Shown here: positions 7,920-19,808 of the stretch, in pieces | How positions within the stretch are numbered: position 1 is the stretch's first letter | How the letters are laid out: each line of letters starts with the position of its first letter | NCBI RefSeq assembly: GCF_900639915.1 | Contig: NZ_CAAAID010000007.1 | Location: 1-64,000 of the forward strand | DNA length: 64,000 nucleotides | Direction of reading: 5' to 3' | From: Legionella nagasakiensis | Lineage (GTDB): Bacteria > Pseudomonadota > Gammaproteobacteria > Legionellales > Legionellaceae | Program-made: the position numbers and the translations under genes | Notes under the pieces: model-generated | The model's input: the letters and a program-made list of their open reading frames with translations, nothing else | What the model was told of the DNA's origin: nothing | Database searches by the model: none

Positions 7920-8555
7920 ATGATAACATTTCATTCAGAATACACTCTTAGATACTTTATCACCAAAGAATATCTTACAAAACATCGGATAATTTTTAAA
8001 CAAATAAAATATACCATTATTTGCTCCTTTTTTTTGTTATTTCAACCTCATGCTCATGCTTCCGAAATCTGTCATAATTGGCTAAAATGGATTAGACCAG
8101 TCTGCCAGCGCATGCATCAAATCTGGCGTGAAGGGGATAATGAACTCTACTTAACCGGCTACGCATGGCATAATCGTTATACTTATTCAAAAGAAAAGAT
8201 AGACAGCTATAATGAAGCAGCCTGGGGAGGAGGACTCGGAAAAAGCTATTACGATCAGGATGGTGATTGGCATGGGCTGTATGCATTTGCATTTCTGGAT
8301 TCCCATAAAAATATAGAGCCTATCGCTGGCTATGCTTTTTTAAAAACAGCACATTTAAATGAAAATATTAAAATAGGGGCGGGGGTAACACTCTTTATTA
8401 CCGCCCGCTCAGATATTTTTAATAACATTCCTTTCCCAGGGGCCTTACCTGTTCTTTCATTGACCTATCGTAAAGCCTCCTTGGGCGCACTCTATATTCC
8501 TGGAGCGCAAGGTGCAGGTAATGTACTGTTTTTATTAGGAAAATATCGATTTTAA
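7920..8555 (+). CDS. pagP: lipid A palmitoyltransferase PagP (Legionella Rcp type)
   Basis: PagP is an outer-membrane beta-barrel enzyme that moves a palmitate from phospholipid to lipid A, which raises resistance to cationic peptides; the Legionella version is known as Rcp. The catalytic residues known from E. coli (His, Asp, Ser) are present as H84 in YAWHNRY and D127-S128 in FAFLDSHKN. The barrel part spans about residues 75-211 and ends in aromatic Phe. A hydrophobic signal segment (IICSFFLLFQPHAHAS) ends near residue 47, but it is preceded by about 30 extra residues, so the true start may be downstream at a non-ATG codon. The gene is divergent from the APC permease, with a 72-bp gap holding both promoters. 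Confidence 0.9.
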   Translation: MITFHSEYTLRYFITKEYLTKHRIIFKQIKYTIICSFFLLFQPHAHASEICHNWLKWIRPVCQRMHQIWREGDNELYLTGYAWHNRYTYSKEKIDSYNEAAWGGGLGKSYYDQDGDWHGLYAFAFLDSHKNIEPIAGYAFLKTAHLNENIKIGAGVTLFITARSDIFNNIPFPGALPVLSLTYRKASLGALYIPGAQGAGNVLFLLGKYRF

Positions 8556-8648
8556 TCTATGTAAACCGCATAACATGCGTTAGTCATTCTTCTCGAAATA
8601 TGCTATCGTTAGGATGAAAAAGGTCTACACGTCCACAAGGAAGTTAAA

Positions 8649-9170
8649 ATGAAATCATTTACTGAACAAGCCAAATGGTACGCTGAATACCATCAAAAAA
8701 AAGCAACGCTGTACACTCATATGGTGGGAGTGCCAATCATCATTCTTTCTTTGATGATTCTACTCGGTTTTGTTCATGTTTATATTCCTGGCATTCTGGA
8801 TATTAAGCTGGCTGATCTGGCTGTATTGGCATTGCTCATTTATTATTTTCGTCTAAATTGGCTTTTAGCGCTTATAACACTCCCTCTTTTTGCACTTCTT
8901 TTATGGATTGCCGATTTATTTAACTATGCTGGGCCAACTTCTTTTGCCCTTTGGTCATTTGTCATTCTTTTAGTTCTCGGCTGTTTTCTGCAATTAGTCG
9001 GTCATTTTATTGAGGGAAAACGCCCAGCATTGACCGACAATTTTTGGCAAGCGCTCGTTGCCCCCTTATTCTTGCTTGCAGAACTCTTTTTCTTGGCAGG
9101 AAAAATGCAGACGCTTAAAGAAGAGATACACGGAGAAGAATCGACATCGACACCCATTGATACCAAATAA
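8649..9170 (+). CDS. DUF962 / Mpo1-like membrane protein
   Basis: The 173-residue sequence starts with the DUF962 hallmark YHQKKATLYTHMVGVPI (residues 15-31), in which the two histidines are conserved. A later block, LVGHFIEGKRPALTDNFWQALVAPLF, carries the second histidine pair. Four to five hydrophobic helices lie between. Yeast Mpo1, the studied member, is an Fe(II)-dependent dioxygenase that removes one carbon from 2-hydroxy fatty acids at the endoplasmic reticulum. The bacterial function is not established, so only the family is firm. A good Shine-Dalgarno sequence (AAGGAAG) stands before the ATG. The gene converges on the end of the ATP synthase operon, with 13 bp between stops. Confidence 0.8.
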   Translation: MKSFTEQAKWYAEYHQKKATLYTHMVGVPIIILSLMILLGFVHVYIPGILDIKLADLAVLALLIYYFRLNWLLALITLPLFALLLWIADLFNYAGPTSFALWSFVILLVLGCFLQLVGHFIEGKRPALTDNFWQALVAPLFLLAELFFLAGKMQTLKEEIHGEESTSTPIDTK

Positions 9171-9183
9171 AAGGGGGTCCTAA

Positions 9184-9606
9184 TTACCGCATTTTTTTCC
9201 TGACTTTTTGAATGGCGCGAATCTGAGCCACAGCACGTGCAAGCTCAGCTGCAGCAACAGAATAATCAATCTCAGTGTTTTTATTTGCAATGGCTTCTTC
9301 GGCACGAGTCTTGGCTGCAAGCGCTGCAGCCTCGTCCAAACTATCAGCGCGTTGGACTGCATCGGCAAGCACCGTGACATAAAATGGCTGAACTTCCAGC
9401 ATACCACCGGAAATGTAATAGATTTCTTCTGCGCCGCCGGGCAACGTGATCCGAACCTCACCCGGCTTAAGCAGTGTTAGCAAAGGTGCATGTCCTGGAA
9501 CGATGCCCAACTCACCCAACTCACCAGTTGCCACGACCATTTCAACAATACCGGAAAAAATTTCCTGTTCTGCGCTAACGATATCCAAGTGTGTTGTTAT
9601 AGCCAT
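9184..9606 (-). CDS. atpC: ATP synthase F1 epsilon subunit
   Basis: Last gene of the ATP synthase operon. The protein (140 residues from ATG 9606) has the N-terminal beta-sandwich ([32 protein letters not shown]) and the C-terminal helical hairpin (about 88-140) that together make the epsilon subunit, which links the rotor to F1 and inhibits idle ATPase activity. A frame starting at 9621 is five codons longer, but the ATG at 9606 has GAGG nine bases upstream and fits the family's usual start, so it was chosen. It follows atpD, whose stop lies just upstream. No terminator hairpin was found before the converging DUF962 gene. Confidence 0.93.
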   Translation of the reverse strand: MAITTHLDIVSAEQEIFSGIVEMVVATGELGELGIVPGHAPLLTLLKPGEVRITLPGGAEEIYYISGGMLEVQPFYVTVLADAVQRADSLDEAAALAAKTRAEEAIANKNTEIDYSVAAAELARAVAQIRAIQKVRKKMR

Positions 9607-9617
9607 GTCTGACTGCC

Positions 9618-10997
<1,380 letters not shown>

Positions 10998-11006
10998 TTA
11001 CCCTCT

Positions 11007-11873
11007 TTATAAAGCATCTGCACCACCGACAATTTCTGCTAACTCTTGTGTAATTGCAGCTTGTCGGGCTTTGTTATAGGCTAGTTGAAATTCTTTAATC
11101 AATTCACCAGCATTATCCGTTGCACTTTTCATGGCAATCATTTTTGCGGCCTGCTCACAGGCTATGTTCTCGACAACAGCCTGATAAACTTGCAATTCAA
11201 TGTACCGCTCTAGCAACTCATCCAACAACTCCTTGGCATCAGGCTCATAGATATAATCCCAATGATGTCCTAATGTTTTGCTGTCTTCTTCAGAAATTGG
11301 TAACGGTAACAATTGCTTAATGAGCGGCCTCTGTGTCATCGTGTTGACAAACTCATTATAAATAACGTGCAATGCATCTATTTCTCCCTGGTAAAATGCA
11401 TCGAGCATCACTTTAACAACACCAATCAATTCATTAACCCCAGGTGCGTCGCCCAAATTATCAATAGAAGCAATAACACGTCCACCCACACGTTTAAAAA
11501 ATGACTGGCCTTTTCGGCCAATAACGCACAAATCAACTTCCTTGCCTTGAGTATGCCAAGGGCGCATTGAATTCAAAGTTTCGCGCAGTAAGTTGGAATT
11601 TAATCCACCACAAAGACCGCGATCAGAAGTTACCACAATAACGCCAACCCGCTTGATTTCACGAGCACTCATAAATGGATGACGATATTCAGAATTTGCA
11701 CGGGCAATATGCTTCACAACTTCATAAATTTTTGTAGCATAAGGCCTGGAAGCGCGCATTCTATCCTGAGTTTTGCGCATCTTGCTCGCAGCAACCATTT
11801 CCATTGCTCGTGTGATTTTTTGCGTGTTTTTGATACTCGCAATCTTCGAACGGATTTCTTTTGCTCCAGCCAT
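11007..11873 (-). CDS. atpG: ATP synthase F1 gamma subunit
   Basis: This is the central rotor stalk of F1. The sequence begins with the classic [27 protein letters not shown] coiled-coil helix, which sits inside the alpha-beta ring. It continues with [17 protein letters not shown] (residues 73-90), and ends with the second coiled-coil helix ([25 protein letters not shown], and the near-terminal [23 protein letters not shown]), all strongly conserved in bacterial gamma. At 288 residues it matches E. coli in size. It lies between atpA (45-bp gap) and atpD (12-bp gap). Confidence 0.96.
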   Translation of the reverse strand: MAGAKEIRSKIASIKNTQKITRAMEMVAASKMRKTQDRMRASRPYATKIYEVVKHIARANSEYRHPFMSAREIKRVGVIVVTSDRGLCGGLNSNLLRETLNSMRPWHTQGKEVDLCVIGRKGQSFFKRVGGRVIASIDNLGDAPGVNELIGVVKVMLDAFYQGEIDALHVIYNEFVNTMTQRPLIKQLLPLPISEEDSKTLGHHWDYIYEPDAKELLDELLERYIELQVYQAVVENIACEQAAKMIAMKSATDNAGELIKEFQLAYNKARQAAITQELAEIVGGADAL

Positions 11874-11918
11874 AATTTTGCTTTACCTCAGTCATTCACA
11901 TTGCACATTGATTATCAT

Positions 11919-13472
11919 CTACCAGCTGCCCGTGCGCTTGAATTCTTCAACGGCCGCTTTTAGTTGCGACTCAATGTCTTCATCATACGTACCAGCTTCA
12001 TTAATTTTCTGCAATAAAGCTTCATAAGAACCATGCATGAAGTCGCGCAGGGACGATTCAAACGCACTCACTTCAGCCACAGGCACATCATCCAGATAAC
12101 CTTTATCCACAGTGAACAGTGCTAACGCCATCTCAGCAACTGAAAGAGGTGAATATTGAGGCTGCTTCATGAGCTCGGTGATTCTTTGACCACGCTCTAG
12201 TTGCTTGCGTGTGGCTTCATCCAAGTCTGAAGCAAACTGCGAAAACGCTTCCAATTCACGGAATTGCGCCAAAGCCAAGCGAGTACCACCGCCTAATTTT
12301 TTCATAATTTTTGTTTGAGCAGCACCACCAACCCGAGAAACAGACAACCCTGAGTTAATGGCTGGGCGAATTCCCGAGTTAAATAAATCAACATCAAGAA
12401 ATATCTGGCCATCTGTAATGGAAATGACGTTGGTAGGAACAAAAGCAGATACGTCACCTGCTTGCGTCTCAATAATCGGCAGGGCAGTTAATGAACCTGT
12501 TTTACCCTTAACTTCACCATTCGTCAGTTTCTCAACTTCAGCCGCATTAATTCGCGCAGCACGCTCTAAAAGCCGCGAATGCAGATAGAAAATATCCCCA
12601 GGATAAGCTTCACGACCTGGTGGACGTCGTAATAACAGTGAAATCTGGCGATAGGCCCAAGCTTGCTTCGTTAAATCATCATAGACTATCAACGCATCTT
12701 CACCACGCTCCATAAAGTATTCACCCATGGTACAACCCGTGTATGGTGCAATAAACTGCAATGCAGCAGCGTCTGCAGCACCAGCAACCACAACAATCGT
12801 ATGCTCCATTGCGCCATGCTCTTCCAGTTTACGTACGATAGCAGCCACCGAGGAAGCTTTCTGGCCAACAGCCACATAAATGCATTTTATGCCAGTGCCC
12901 TTCTGATTGATGATGGCATCAATAGCAATAGCGGTCTTACCTGTTTGTCGATCACCAATAATCAATTCACGTTGACCACGACCAACGGGTATCATAGCAT
13001 CAACGGCTTTTAGTCCGGTCTGTACAGGCTGGTCAACGGACTTACGCGCAATTACACCGGGAGCTACTTTTTCAATAGGCGATGATTTATCCGTGGCAAT
13101 TGGACCTTTGCCATCGATAGGATTACCTAGTGCATCGACAACACGCCCTAACATACTTCTACCCACAGGCACTTCCAAAATACGACCAGTGCATTTGCCT
13201 TTTTGACCTTCAGACAACGTGCTGGCATCCCCTAAAATAACCGCGCCAACCGAATCACGCTCAAGGTTAAGTGCAAGGCCATAAATGCCACCAGGAAATT
13301 CAATCATTTCACCTTGCATGACCTCAGCCAAGCCATGTAAACGCACAATACCATCTTTCAGACTTACAATGGTGCCTTCATTGCGTGCCTCAGAAACAAC
13401 CGCAAATTGCTCGATTTTTCTCCTGATCAGTTCACTGATTTCAGATGGATTTAATGATATTTGTTCTGACAT
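11919..13472 (-). CDS. atpA: ATP synthase F1 alpha subunit
   Basis: The regulatory, nucleotide-binding partner of beta. Features in order: an N-terminal crown domain ([23 protein letters not shown]), the Walker A loop GDRQTGKTA near residues 169-177, the [31 protein letters not shown] region around 270-300, and the [21 protein letters not shown] signature of alpha subunits near 350-375, which includes the conserved arginine that acts as the arginine finger. Length 517 residues, close to the E. coli protein. The N-terminal helix binds the delta subunit, whose gene lies 18 bp upstream. Confidence 0.97.
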   Translation of the reverse strand: MSEQISLNPSEISELIRRKIEQFAVVSEARNEGTIVSLKDGIVRLHGLAEVMQGEMIEFPGGIYGLALNLERDSVGAVILGDASTLSEGQKGKCTGRILEVPVGRSMLGRVVDALGNPIDGKGPIATDKSSPIEKVAPGVIARKSVDQPVQTGLKAVDAMIPVGRGQRELIIGDRQTGKTAIAIDAIINQKGTGIKCIYVAVGQKASSVAAIVRKLEEHGAMEHTIVVVAGAADAAALQFIAPYTGCTMGEYFMERGEDALIVYDDLTKQAWAYRQISLLLRRPPGREAYPGDIFYLHSRLLERAARINAAEVEKLTNGEVKGKTGSLTALPIIETQAGDVSAFVPTNVISITDGQIFLDVDLFNSGIRPAINSGLSVSRVGGAAQTKIMKKLGGGTRLALAQFRELEAFSQFASDLDEATRKQLERGQRITELMKQPQYSPLSVAEMALALFTVDKGYLDDVPVAEVSAFESSLRDFMHGSYEALLQKINEAGTYDEDIESQLKAAVEEFKRTGSW

Positions 13473-13490
13473 GGAATCTATCCTCTAAAA

Positions 13491-14039
13491 TTACGCGGCT
13501 AAACTTGTGCCAAGTTTATTTAATTTACCTCGCACCGAGCCATCGATGACCAAATCGCCTGCCTGTATAATTGCACCACCCAAGAGTGACTCATCAATTT
13601 CCACATCCAAGGTAATTTGTCGCTGCAAACGACGGCTTAATGATTCGATTAAATGCTGCTGTTGCCCGTCGGATAATGTTGAAAAACTACGTACACGAAC
13701 CTTCAGGGTTTTCTCTTGTGCCGCCCGCAATGCTTCGTATTGAACACTAATATCGGGCAGTAGCATTAAACGTTTATTTTGGGCAAGCAAAGCAATCAAA
13801 TTCTCTATTGCATTTCGCTCGTTGTCATAACTGGAACTTAAAAACAAAGAACACAATAGTTCACGTTGAAGGGAAATAGTGCTTGTTGGATTATCAATGA
13901 ATTGCTCGGCATTGGGGTCAAGCACGGCTTGCGCCAAGACATGTAAAACCGTTGACCAGGAAGCAAGTTGACCACTTGCAAGAGCATGCTCAAAAATCGC
14001 TCTTGCATAAGGTCTGGCAATAGTAGTCGTATCAGACAT
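13491..14039 (-). CDS. atpH: ATP synthase F1 delta subunit
   Basis: The delta subunit joins the peripheral stalk (subunit b) to the top of the alpha subunits. The 182-residue protein shows the N-terminal six-helix domain ([22 protein letters not shown]) and the C-terminal block with [21 protein letters not shown] followed by [31 protein letters not shown], which is the delta/OSCP signature. It lies 1 bp downstream of atpF and upstream of atpA, in the standard order. Confidence 0.95.
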   Translation of the reverse strand: MSDTTTIARPYARAIFEHALASGQLASWSTVLHVLAQAVLDPNAEQFIDNPTSTISLQRELLCSLFLSSSYDNERNAIENLIALLAQNKRLMLLPDISVQYEALRAAQEKTLKVRVRSFSTLSDGQQQHLIESLSRRLQRQITLDVEIDESLLGGAIIQAGDLVIDGSVRGKLNKLGTSLAA

Positions 14040-14040
14040 G

Positions 14041-14511
14041 TCAAATCTCTTCGATCAAGTTATCCAGCAATGCACGGCTTGCCTTCTCATCAATTTCCTG
14101 CTTGAGTATCCTTTCAGCACCAGCGACTGCTAACGCAGCAATTTGCTTACGTAGGTCATCACGAGCACGATTAACGTCCTGAGCAAGCTGCTCTTGGGCA
14201 ATCTTAGCAAGTTTTTGTGCTTCAAGGCGGGCTTCGTTTTTTGCATCTTCAATGATTTGGCTTGCACGGCGGTTCGCTTTTTCAACAATATCAGCGGCTT
14301 GTACTTTCGCCTGCTTCATATCATCCTTTATGCGATGCTGTGCCAACTCAAGCTCTTTTCGTCCTCGCTCTGCTGCAGCCAGCCCGTCAGCGATCTTATC
14401 TTGTCGCTCTTCCAGTGCCTTGGCAAGCGGTGGCCAAACGAATTTCATGGTAAACCAGACAAATGCGGCAAAAACCAGCATTTGTATGACCAATGTTAAA
14501 TTGATTTCCAA
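14041..14511 (-). CDS. atpF: ATP synthase F0 subunit b
   Basis: This is the peripheral stalk of the enzyme. A single N-terminal membrane helix ([29 protein letters not shown], residues 1-28) is followed by a long, highly charged, uninterrupted helix (30-156) rich in Ala, Glu, Lys and Gln that dimerises as a right-handed coiled coil. At 156 residues it is the same length as E. coli subunit b. The C-terminal end ([16 protein letters not shown]) is the part that binds delta. It is spaced 47 bp from atpE and almost abuts atpH. Confidence 0.95.
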   Translation of the reverse strand: MEINLTLVIQMLVFAAFVWFTMKFVWPPLAKALEERQDKIADGLAAAERGRKELELAQHRIKDDMKQAKVQAADIVEKANRRASQIIEDAKNEARLEAQKLAKIAQEQLAQDVNRARDDLRKQIAALAVAGAERILKQEIDEKASRALLDNLIEEI

Positions 14512-14558
14512 GGTCTTTCTCCTGTAACTTTCAGGTGCTCACACCTTAGTACGTTTTA

Positions 14559-14879
<321 letters not shown>

Positions 14880-14883
14880 TTAA

Positions 14884-16108
<1,225 letters not shown>

Positions 16109-16132
16109 AATTCCACCCATCGTTTGTCGCGG

Positions 16133-16161
16133 ATTATAAAGTAAACAATATGGATAATCAA
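16133..16161 (-). promoter_or_regulatory. sigma-70 promoter of the atp operon
   Basis: Read on the minus strand, a -35 hexamer TTGATT (16161-16156) and a perfect -10 hexamer TATAAT (16138-16133) are separated by exactly 17 bases. Transcription would begin near 16126, giving a short leader to the atpI GTG at 16108. It is the only strong promoter pattern seen upstream of the nine-gene operon. Confidence 0.7.
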
Positions 16162-16317
16162 CGTCAATAAGCCAATTTGTTTTATGTTTTATGTTTATTT
16201 TTTAATCTTTTTGGGCAAAATAAATCACTCATTTGTTCCGATGAGTATATAATTAATATAGGAAGGGTATTGATTGATGTACTCTTGAATCATCCAACCA
16301 ATAGAAGGATAAACTCT

Positions 16318-16560
16318 ATGTCTGAAAAACAACAACGCACCGCCGCACACGTGCGGGAAAAAATGATGAATCGCTATAATGATGGCCTACACCACAAACA
16401 TGACAAATCTCATAAACCCTATCGGCAACACTACCGTTCACATCCAGTCCAGATGGAAAATCATGCTGAAAAAAAGGAAATAAATGAATCAACCGGCCTT
16501 TTACGTGCCTTTAAATTACGAAAAATTCGAAAACGACTGGATAAAGGACGCTTCCATTGA
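16318..16560 (+). CDS. small basic hypothetical protein
   Basis: The 80-residue frame from ATG 16318 has AGAAGGA eight bases upstream; a longer frame from 16177 lacks such a site and starts with a hydrophobic low-quality stretch, so it was not used. The protein is very rich in His, Lys and Arg (HHKHDKSHKPYRQHYRSHP, then FKLRKIRKRLDKGRFH at the end), with no membrane segment. High positive charge suggests nucleic-acid or membrane-surface binding, but I recognise no family. A strong terminator follows 55 bp downstream, which supports a real transcript. Confidence 0.5.
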   Translation: MSEKQQRTAAHVREKMMNRYNDGLHHKHDKSHKPYRQHYRSHPVQMENHAEKKEINESTGLLRAFKLRKIRKRLDKGRFH

Positions 16561-16614
16561 TAAAGTATAACTATCCACATCAGGTTAGCCACTTTCCTGA
16601 TTGGGAATAGCAGC

Positions 16615-16646
16615 AAAAGGCCTGAGATTTCTCAGGCCTTTTTTAT
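16615..16646. terminator. intrinsic terminator, bidirectional
   Basis: A perfect 12-bp stem AAAGGCCTGAGA / TCTCAGGCCTTT with a 2-base apex is followed by TTTTATTTT on the plus strand and preceded by an A run that gives U residues on the minus strand. It lies between the small basic gene (plus) and the BON-domain gene (minus) and can stop transcription from both. Confidence 0.9.
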
Positions 16647-16673
16647 TTTGCAACGTGTGAATAGTGACCAAAT

Positions 16674-17258
16674 CTATGCGCTTGGTCGATCGCTCAAATT
16701 ATAATATTTAAGTAATTTAACGACGCGCTTTACTCCCGCTGTTTTCCTGGCAATCAGGATGACGCGCGCAGCCTGTGAGGGAATAACATCGCCTAGCAAA
16801 TACACAACACGGTCAACCGTTACAATTTTAAACTTTTTGGGATTAATGGCTGCATCAGCAATGATCTGGCTGCGTATCTTGGCAGTAATCCAGCTGTCTT
16901 GCAACAAACTGCTCTGTTTCTGACGAACACTTAATTGATTAAATAGCCTCCGATAACCCGACAAAGACATCATTCGTTTCTGTGCTTCCTCACGTAATGA
17001 CGTGGAAGGCACGTGGCCCGCTAATAAAATATCGCCATTAAATATGGCCAAATCAATAAAACAATCAGAACACTTGAAAACCTTATCCCGATATAAAGCG
17101 CGACTAGCACTTGCTGCCAGCTGAAAATCACCAACTTGTTTATAGACATTATGGCGATCATAAATCAGTGTCGCCCCTGTCCATACACTACTTAAGCAAC
17201 CAGATAATAAGAGGGCACTAAAAACAAGGAGAAACACCAATATGCAACTTTTGTACAT
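16674..17258 (-). CDS. BON-domain lipoprotein (second copy)
   Basis: A 194-residue predicted lipoprotein: signal peptide with lipobox LLLSGC, cysteine at residue 21. Two BON domains follow (about 45-115 and 120-190), each a small alpha/beta fold that binds membranes or phospholipid. The conserved pattern SWITAKIRSQIIADAAINPKKFKIVTVDRVVYLLGDV marks the second domain. It is the tandem neighbour and paralogue of the gene immediately upstream, which resembles DolP more closely. One base separates the two genes, so they are co-transcribed. A role in outer-membrane integrity is inferred from the family. Confidence 0.8.
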   Translation of the reverse strand: MYKSCILVFLLVFSALLLSGCLSSVWTGATLIYDRHNVYKQVGDFQLAASASRALYRDKVFKCSDCFIDLAIFNGDILLAGHVPSTSLREEAQKRMMSLSGYRRLFNQLSVRQKQSSLLQDSWITAKIRSQIIADAAINPKKFKIVTVDRVVYLLGDVIPSQAARVILIARKTAGVKRVVKLLKYYNLSDRPSA

Positions 17259-17259
17259 T

Positions 17260-17820
17260 TTAAGTGATATACCGGAAAATTTTTACAACTTTGCTAACAC
17301 CATTAACCTGCCTTGCCACATCAACGGCCAGATTGGCCTGTTCATGGGTAGCAATTCCCATTAAATACACCACGGAATTTTCTGTTACAACCCTGATTGA
17401 GCCTGATTCTAAACCTTTTTTAGCAAGCATTTGGGCGCGAACCTGACCTGTTATCCAACTGTCTTTACTGCGTTGACTGAACGAAATAGGATCCTGTACC
17501 GTGATTTCATTATATACTCGCAACACCTTCGGCGTTTTTTTAGCAATCTTTTCGGCAAGAACACGTAACGTTGCCTTTGGCGTTTGTCCAGCAAGCAAAA
17601 CGACCTGATTAAAACTACTGATAACAATATGAGAATCACGAAAATTCGGATCACCGGCTATTTCCGTATTAATCATATAGAAAATCCGAGCATCACGTTC
17701 AATCATAACCACGCTGCGCCGATCGTAAACGACAAGACCAGCCGCGCCAGCAACAACAGCCGCCACACAACTTGTTAATAGTGCACTTAAGAGTAAGATA
17801 ATAAAGGCATTCTTTTTCAT
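17260..17820 (-). CDS. dolP: outer-membrane BON-domain lipoprotein DolP (YraP)
   Basis: 186 residues with a signal peptide and lipobox LLTSC (cysteine 18), then the glycine/alanine-rich AAVVAGAAGLVVYDRRS segment seen just after the cysteine in DolP/YraP. Two BON domains follow: residues about 42-112 and 118-186, the second with SKDSWITGQVRAQMLAKKGLESGSIRV and a C-terminal NGVSKVVKIFRYI. DolP binds anionic phospholipid and supports BamA and envelope integrity in E. coli. Its position directly after diaA and near yraN matches the E. coli yraN-diaA-dolP cluster. Confidence 0.85.
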   Translation of the reverse strand: MKKNAFIILLLSALLTSCVAAVVAGAAGLVVYDRRSVVMIERDARIFYMINTEIAGDPNFRDSHIVISSFNQVVLLAGQTPKATLRVLAEKIAKKTPKVLRVYNEITVQDPISFSQRSKDSWITGQVRAQMLAKKGLESGSIRVVTENSVVYLMGIATHEQANLAVDVARQVNGVSKVVKIFRYIT

Positions 17821-17822
17821 GT

Positions 17823-18422
17823 TTATCCCATCATCTGGCCAAATAATGATTGATCAATCAAATCGCAAAAACAATGCAAAATAAATAAATGCATCTCACG
17901 AATCCGCGCTGCATTATCAACGGATATACGCAATTCCATGTCTTCCGGTCCCAGATGATTTGTAAGCACACCACCATCTCGCCCGCTGAGTGCAATGGTA
18001 TCCATGCCACGATCATGGGCGGCATTGACCGCATGTAACACATTATCGGAGTTGCCCGAAGTAGACAATGCCAACAAGACGTCACCCTCCTGACCAAGCG
18101 ACTGGATTTGCCGTGCAAATACTTGATCAAAATGTCCATCATTGCCGACGGATGTTAATGCTGAAATATCCGCGGCTAAAACAATAATGGGCAGAGCAGG
18201 ACGTTCTACCTCAAAGCGATTAAGCATCGCTGCTGAAAAATGCAGACAATTGGCAGCTGACCCACCATTACCGCACAAAAGAATTTTGCCATCACTGAGC
18301 AAACAATTCACCAAACGGTGGCCCGCTTTTGCAATGCTGGCCGATAATGAATCCGCCACAGCAATTTTTGCTTCAATACTGACACCGAAAAGATGCCGTA
18401 CTCGCTCTTCCATTTGTGTCAT
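17823..18422 (-). CDS. diaA: DnaA initiator-associating protein DiaA (SIS domain)
   Basis: DiaA is a tetrameric SIS-fold protein that binds DnaA and promotes timely assembly at oriC. The 199-residue sequence follows E. coli DiaA along its whole length: CGNGGSAANCLHFSAAMLNRF near residues 50-70 and the end IREMHLFILHCFCDLIDQSLF. It could be confused with the sugar isomerase GmhA, but that enzyme has a catalytic glutamate in its HFAEEL motif; here the same place reads HFSAAM. That, and the dolP and yraN neighbours, favour DiaA. Its own target DnaA is encoded 41 kb away in this window. Confidence 0.85.
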   Translation of the reverse strand: MTQMEERVRHLFGVSIEAKIAVADSLSASIAKAGHRLVNCLLSDGKILLCGNGGSAANCLHFSAAMLNRFEVERPALPIIVLAADISALTSVGNDGHFDQVFARQIQSLGQEGDVLLALSTSGNSDNVLHAVNAAHDRGMDTIALSGRDGGVLTNHLGPEDMELRISVDNAARIREMHLFILHCFCDLIDQSLFGQMMG

Positions 18423-18466
18423 TTTATGTACCTCAAACTTGTTCGCTTAGGGTCTAATAACAAGCT

Positions 18467-18823
18467 CTAAAAATCAATTCCAAATGCATTTTTTATCCAA
18501 GTTATTTTTACTGGCTTTCCTTCTAAACCCACAACATCAAAACGGGTCGCTTGCTTTTCTTGAAGTTGATTCTCTAATAAATACCACGTTGCTGTCTTGA
18601 TAAGTTTTTGTCTCTTACGATAAGTTACACTGGCTACAGCACCGCCAAAAGCCGTAGACGCGCGCGCACGAACTTCAATAAAAACCAGACATCGACCATC
18701 ACGCATAATCAAATCTATTTCACCGCATCGACTACGGTAGTTACTAACAACAGGACGTAAACCTTGTGCGATAAGATATTGCTTGGCTTGTTCTTCCGCA
18801 GCAAATCCAATTTTTTGCGACAT
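18467..18823 (-). CDS. yraN: YraN family protein (UPF0102)
   Basis: A compact 118-residue protein of the YraN/UPF0102 family, which has a restriction-endonuclease-like fold. Conserved elements are visible: GFAAEEQAKQYLIAQGLRPVVSNYRSRCGEIDLIMRD (residues 5-42), with the G-E-I-D-L-I core, and FIEVRARAS (E-V-R/K), the putative nuclease metal site. The biological function is not established. The gene stands 2 bp from the end of parB and upstream of diaA, so it can be transcribed with both. Confidence 0.88.
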   Translation of the reverse strand: MSQKIGFAAEEQAKQYLIAQGLRPVVSNYRSRCGEIDLIMRDGRCLVFIEVRARASTAFGGAVASVTYRKRQKLIKTATWYLLENQLQEKQATRFDVVGLEGKPVKITWIKNAFGIDF

Positions 18824-18825
18824 GG

Positions 18826-19713
18826 TTATTCCTTTAAGTCAGCAAGCCTAAACATCAATTTCTCTAAAGCCTGGGTATCCTTATAATGAATCACTAACGT
18901 ACCTTTCCCCTTTTTTCCCTGTTTCAAACCGATTTTTGTTTGTAGCCGCTGAGCCAAGACGTCCAGCTGCTCCTTAAATGAAGCAGGAATATCAGCATGA
19001 TTTTTTTGTGGCAGAGAAGAAACCATCCCTGTTGCCTTCACACGATTTACAAGCGCTTCTGTTTCACGCACAGACAGATTTCTTGCGACGATTAATTGCG
19101 CGACGTGACTTTGCTGGCTGTCTTCAAGAATTAAGAGACATCGAGCATGCCCCATATCTAAATCACCATGTTCTAACATTTGTCTGACTTCATGGTTTAG
19201 TTGAAGTAATCGCAAATAGTTACTGACTGCCGTCCGCGATTTGGAAAGCAGTTCCGCAACTTGCTGGTGAGTTAGAGCAAACTCAGTCGTCAAACGATGC
19301 ATCGCTCTGGCCTGATCCATTGCATTCAAATCTTCTCTCTGCAAGTTTTCGACCAACGCCATAGCCATGGCAGTTTCATCATCCACTTGACGTAAAACAA
19401 CCGGAATTTCTGTTATCCCTGCTAACTGACAAGCGCGCCACCGTCTCTCACCAGCAATAATTTCATAACGTCCTGATGAAACTTCCCGCACAACCAACGG
19501 CTGCAACAAACCTTGTTTGCGGATAGATTCCGTCAATTCTGACAAAGAAGCTTCTTCAATTTCACCTCGCGGTTGATATTTCCCAGGTCGCAAATGATCA
19601 ACTGGAAGATTTATGGTTTCTGAGGTCTGTTTTCCTGATGTTCGCGCAATAGCATCTGTCTGGCTTAATAAGACGGATAAATTTCTGCCAAGACTTCCCC
19701 GTTTTCCTATCAT
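18826..19713 (-). CDS. parB: chromosome partitioning protein ParB
   Basis: ParB binds parS sites near the origin, spreads as a CTP-dependent sliding clamp and loads SMC. The 295-residue protein shows the N-terminal CTP-binding fold with GERRWRA at 88-94 and ENLQRE at 122-127, then a helix-turn-helix (LTHQQVAELLSKSRTAVSNYL, about 137-157) and a C-terminal dimerisation part ending in MFRLADLKE. The two perfect parS palindromes in recF at 62.4 and 63.1 kb are its expected targets. It follows parA on the same strand with a 95-bp gap. Confidence 0.95.
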   Translation of the reverse strand: MIGKRGSLGRNLSVLLSQTDAIARTSGKQTSETINLPVDHLRPGKYQPRGEIEEASLSELTESIRKQGLLQPLVVREVSSGRYEIIAGERRWRACQLAGITEIPVVLRQVDDETAMAMALVENLQREDLNAMDQARAMHRLTTEFALTHQQVAELLSKSRTAVSNYLRLLQLNHEVRQMLEHGDLDMGHARCLLILEDSQQSHVAQLIVARNLSVRETEALVNRVKATGMVSSLPQKNHADIPASFKEQLDVLAQRLQTKIGLKQGKKGKGTLVIHYKDTQALEKLMFRLADLKE

Positions 19714-19808
19714 AGATACCCCTCGGAAATGAAGATTTGATACATTCAGTTATTCTATTTTTTGCATGGTGTTATAAAACACGAAGCATGGCAAGTTTTA
19801 GAGGCCTA

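Noticed and set aside
17823-18422. Call as phosphoheptose isomerase GmhA
   Set aside because: The catalytic Glu motif HFAEEL is HFSAAM here, and the similarity and neighbours fit DiaA.
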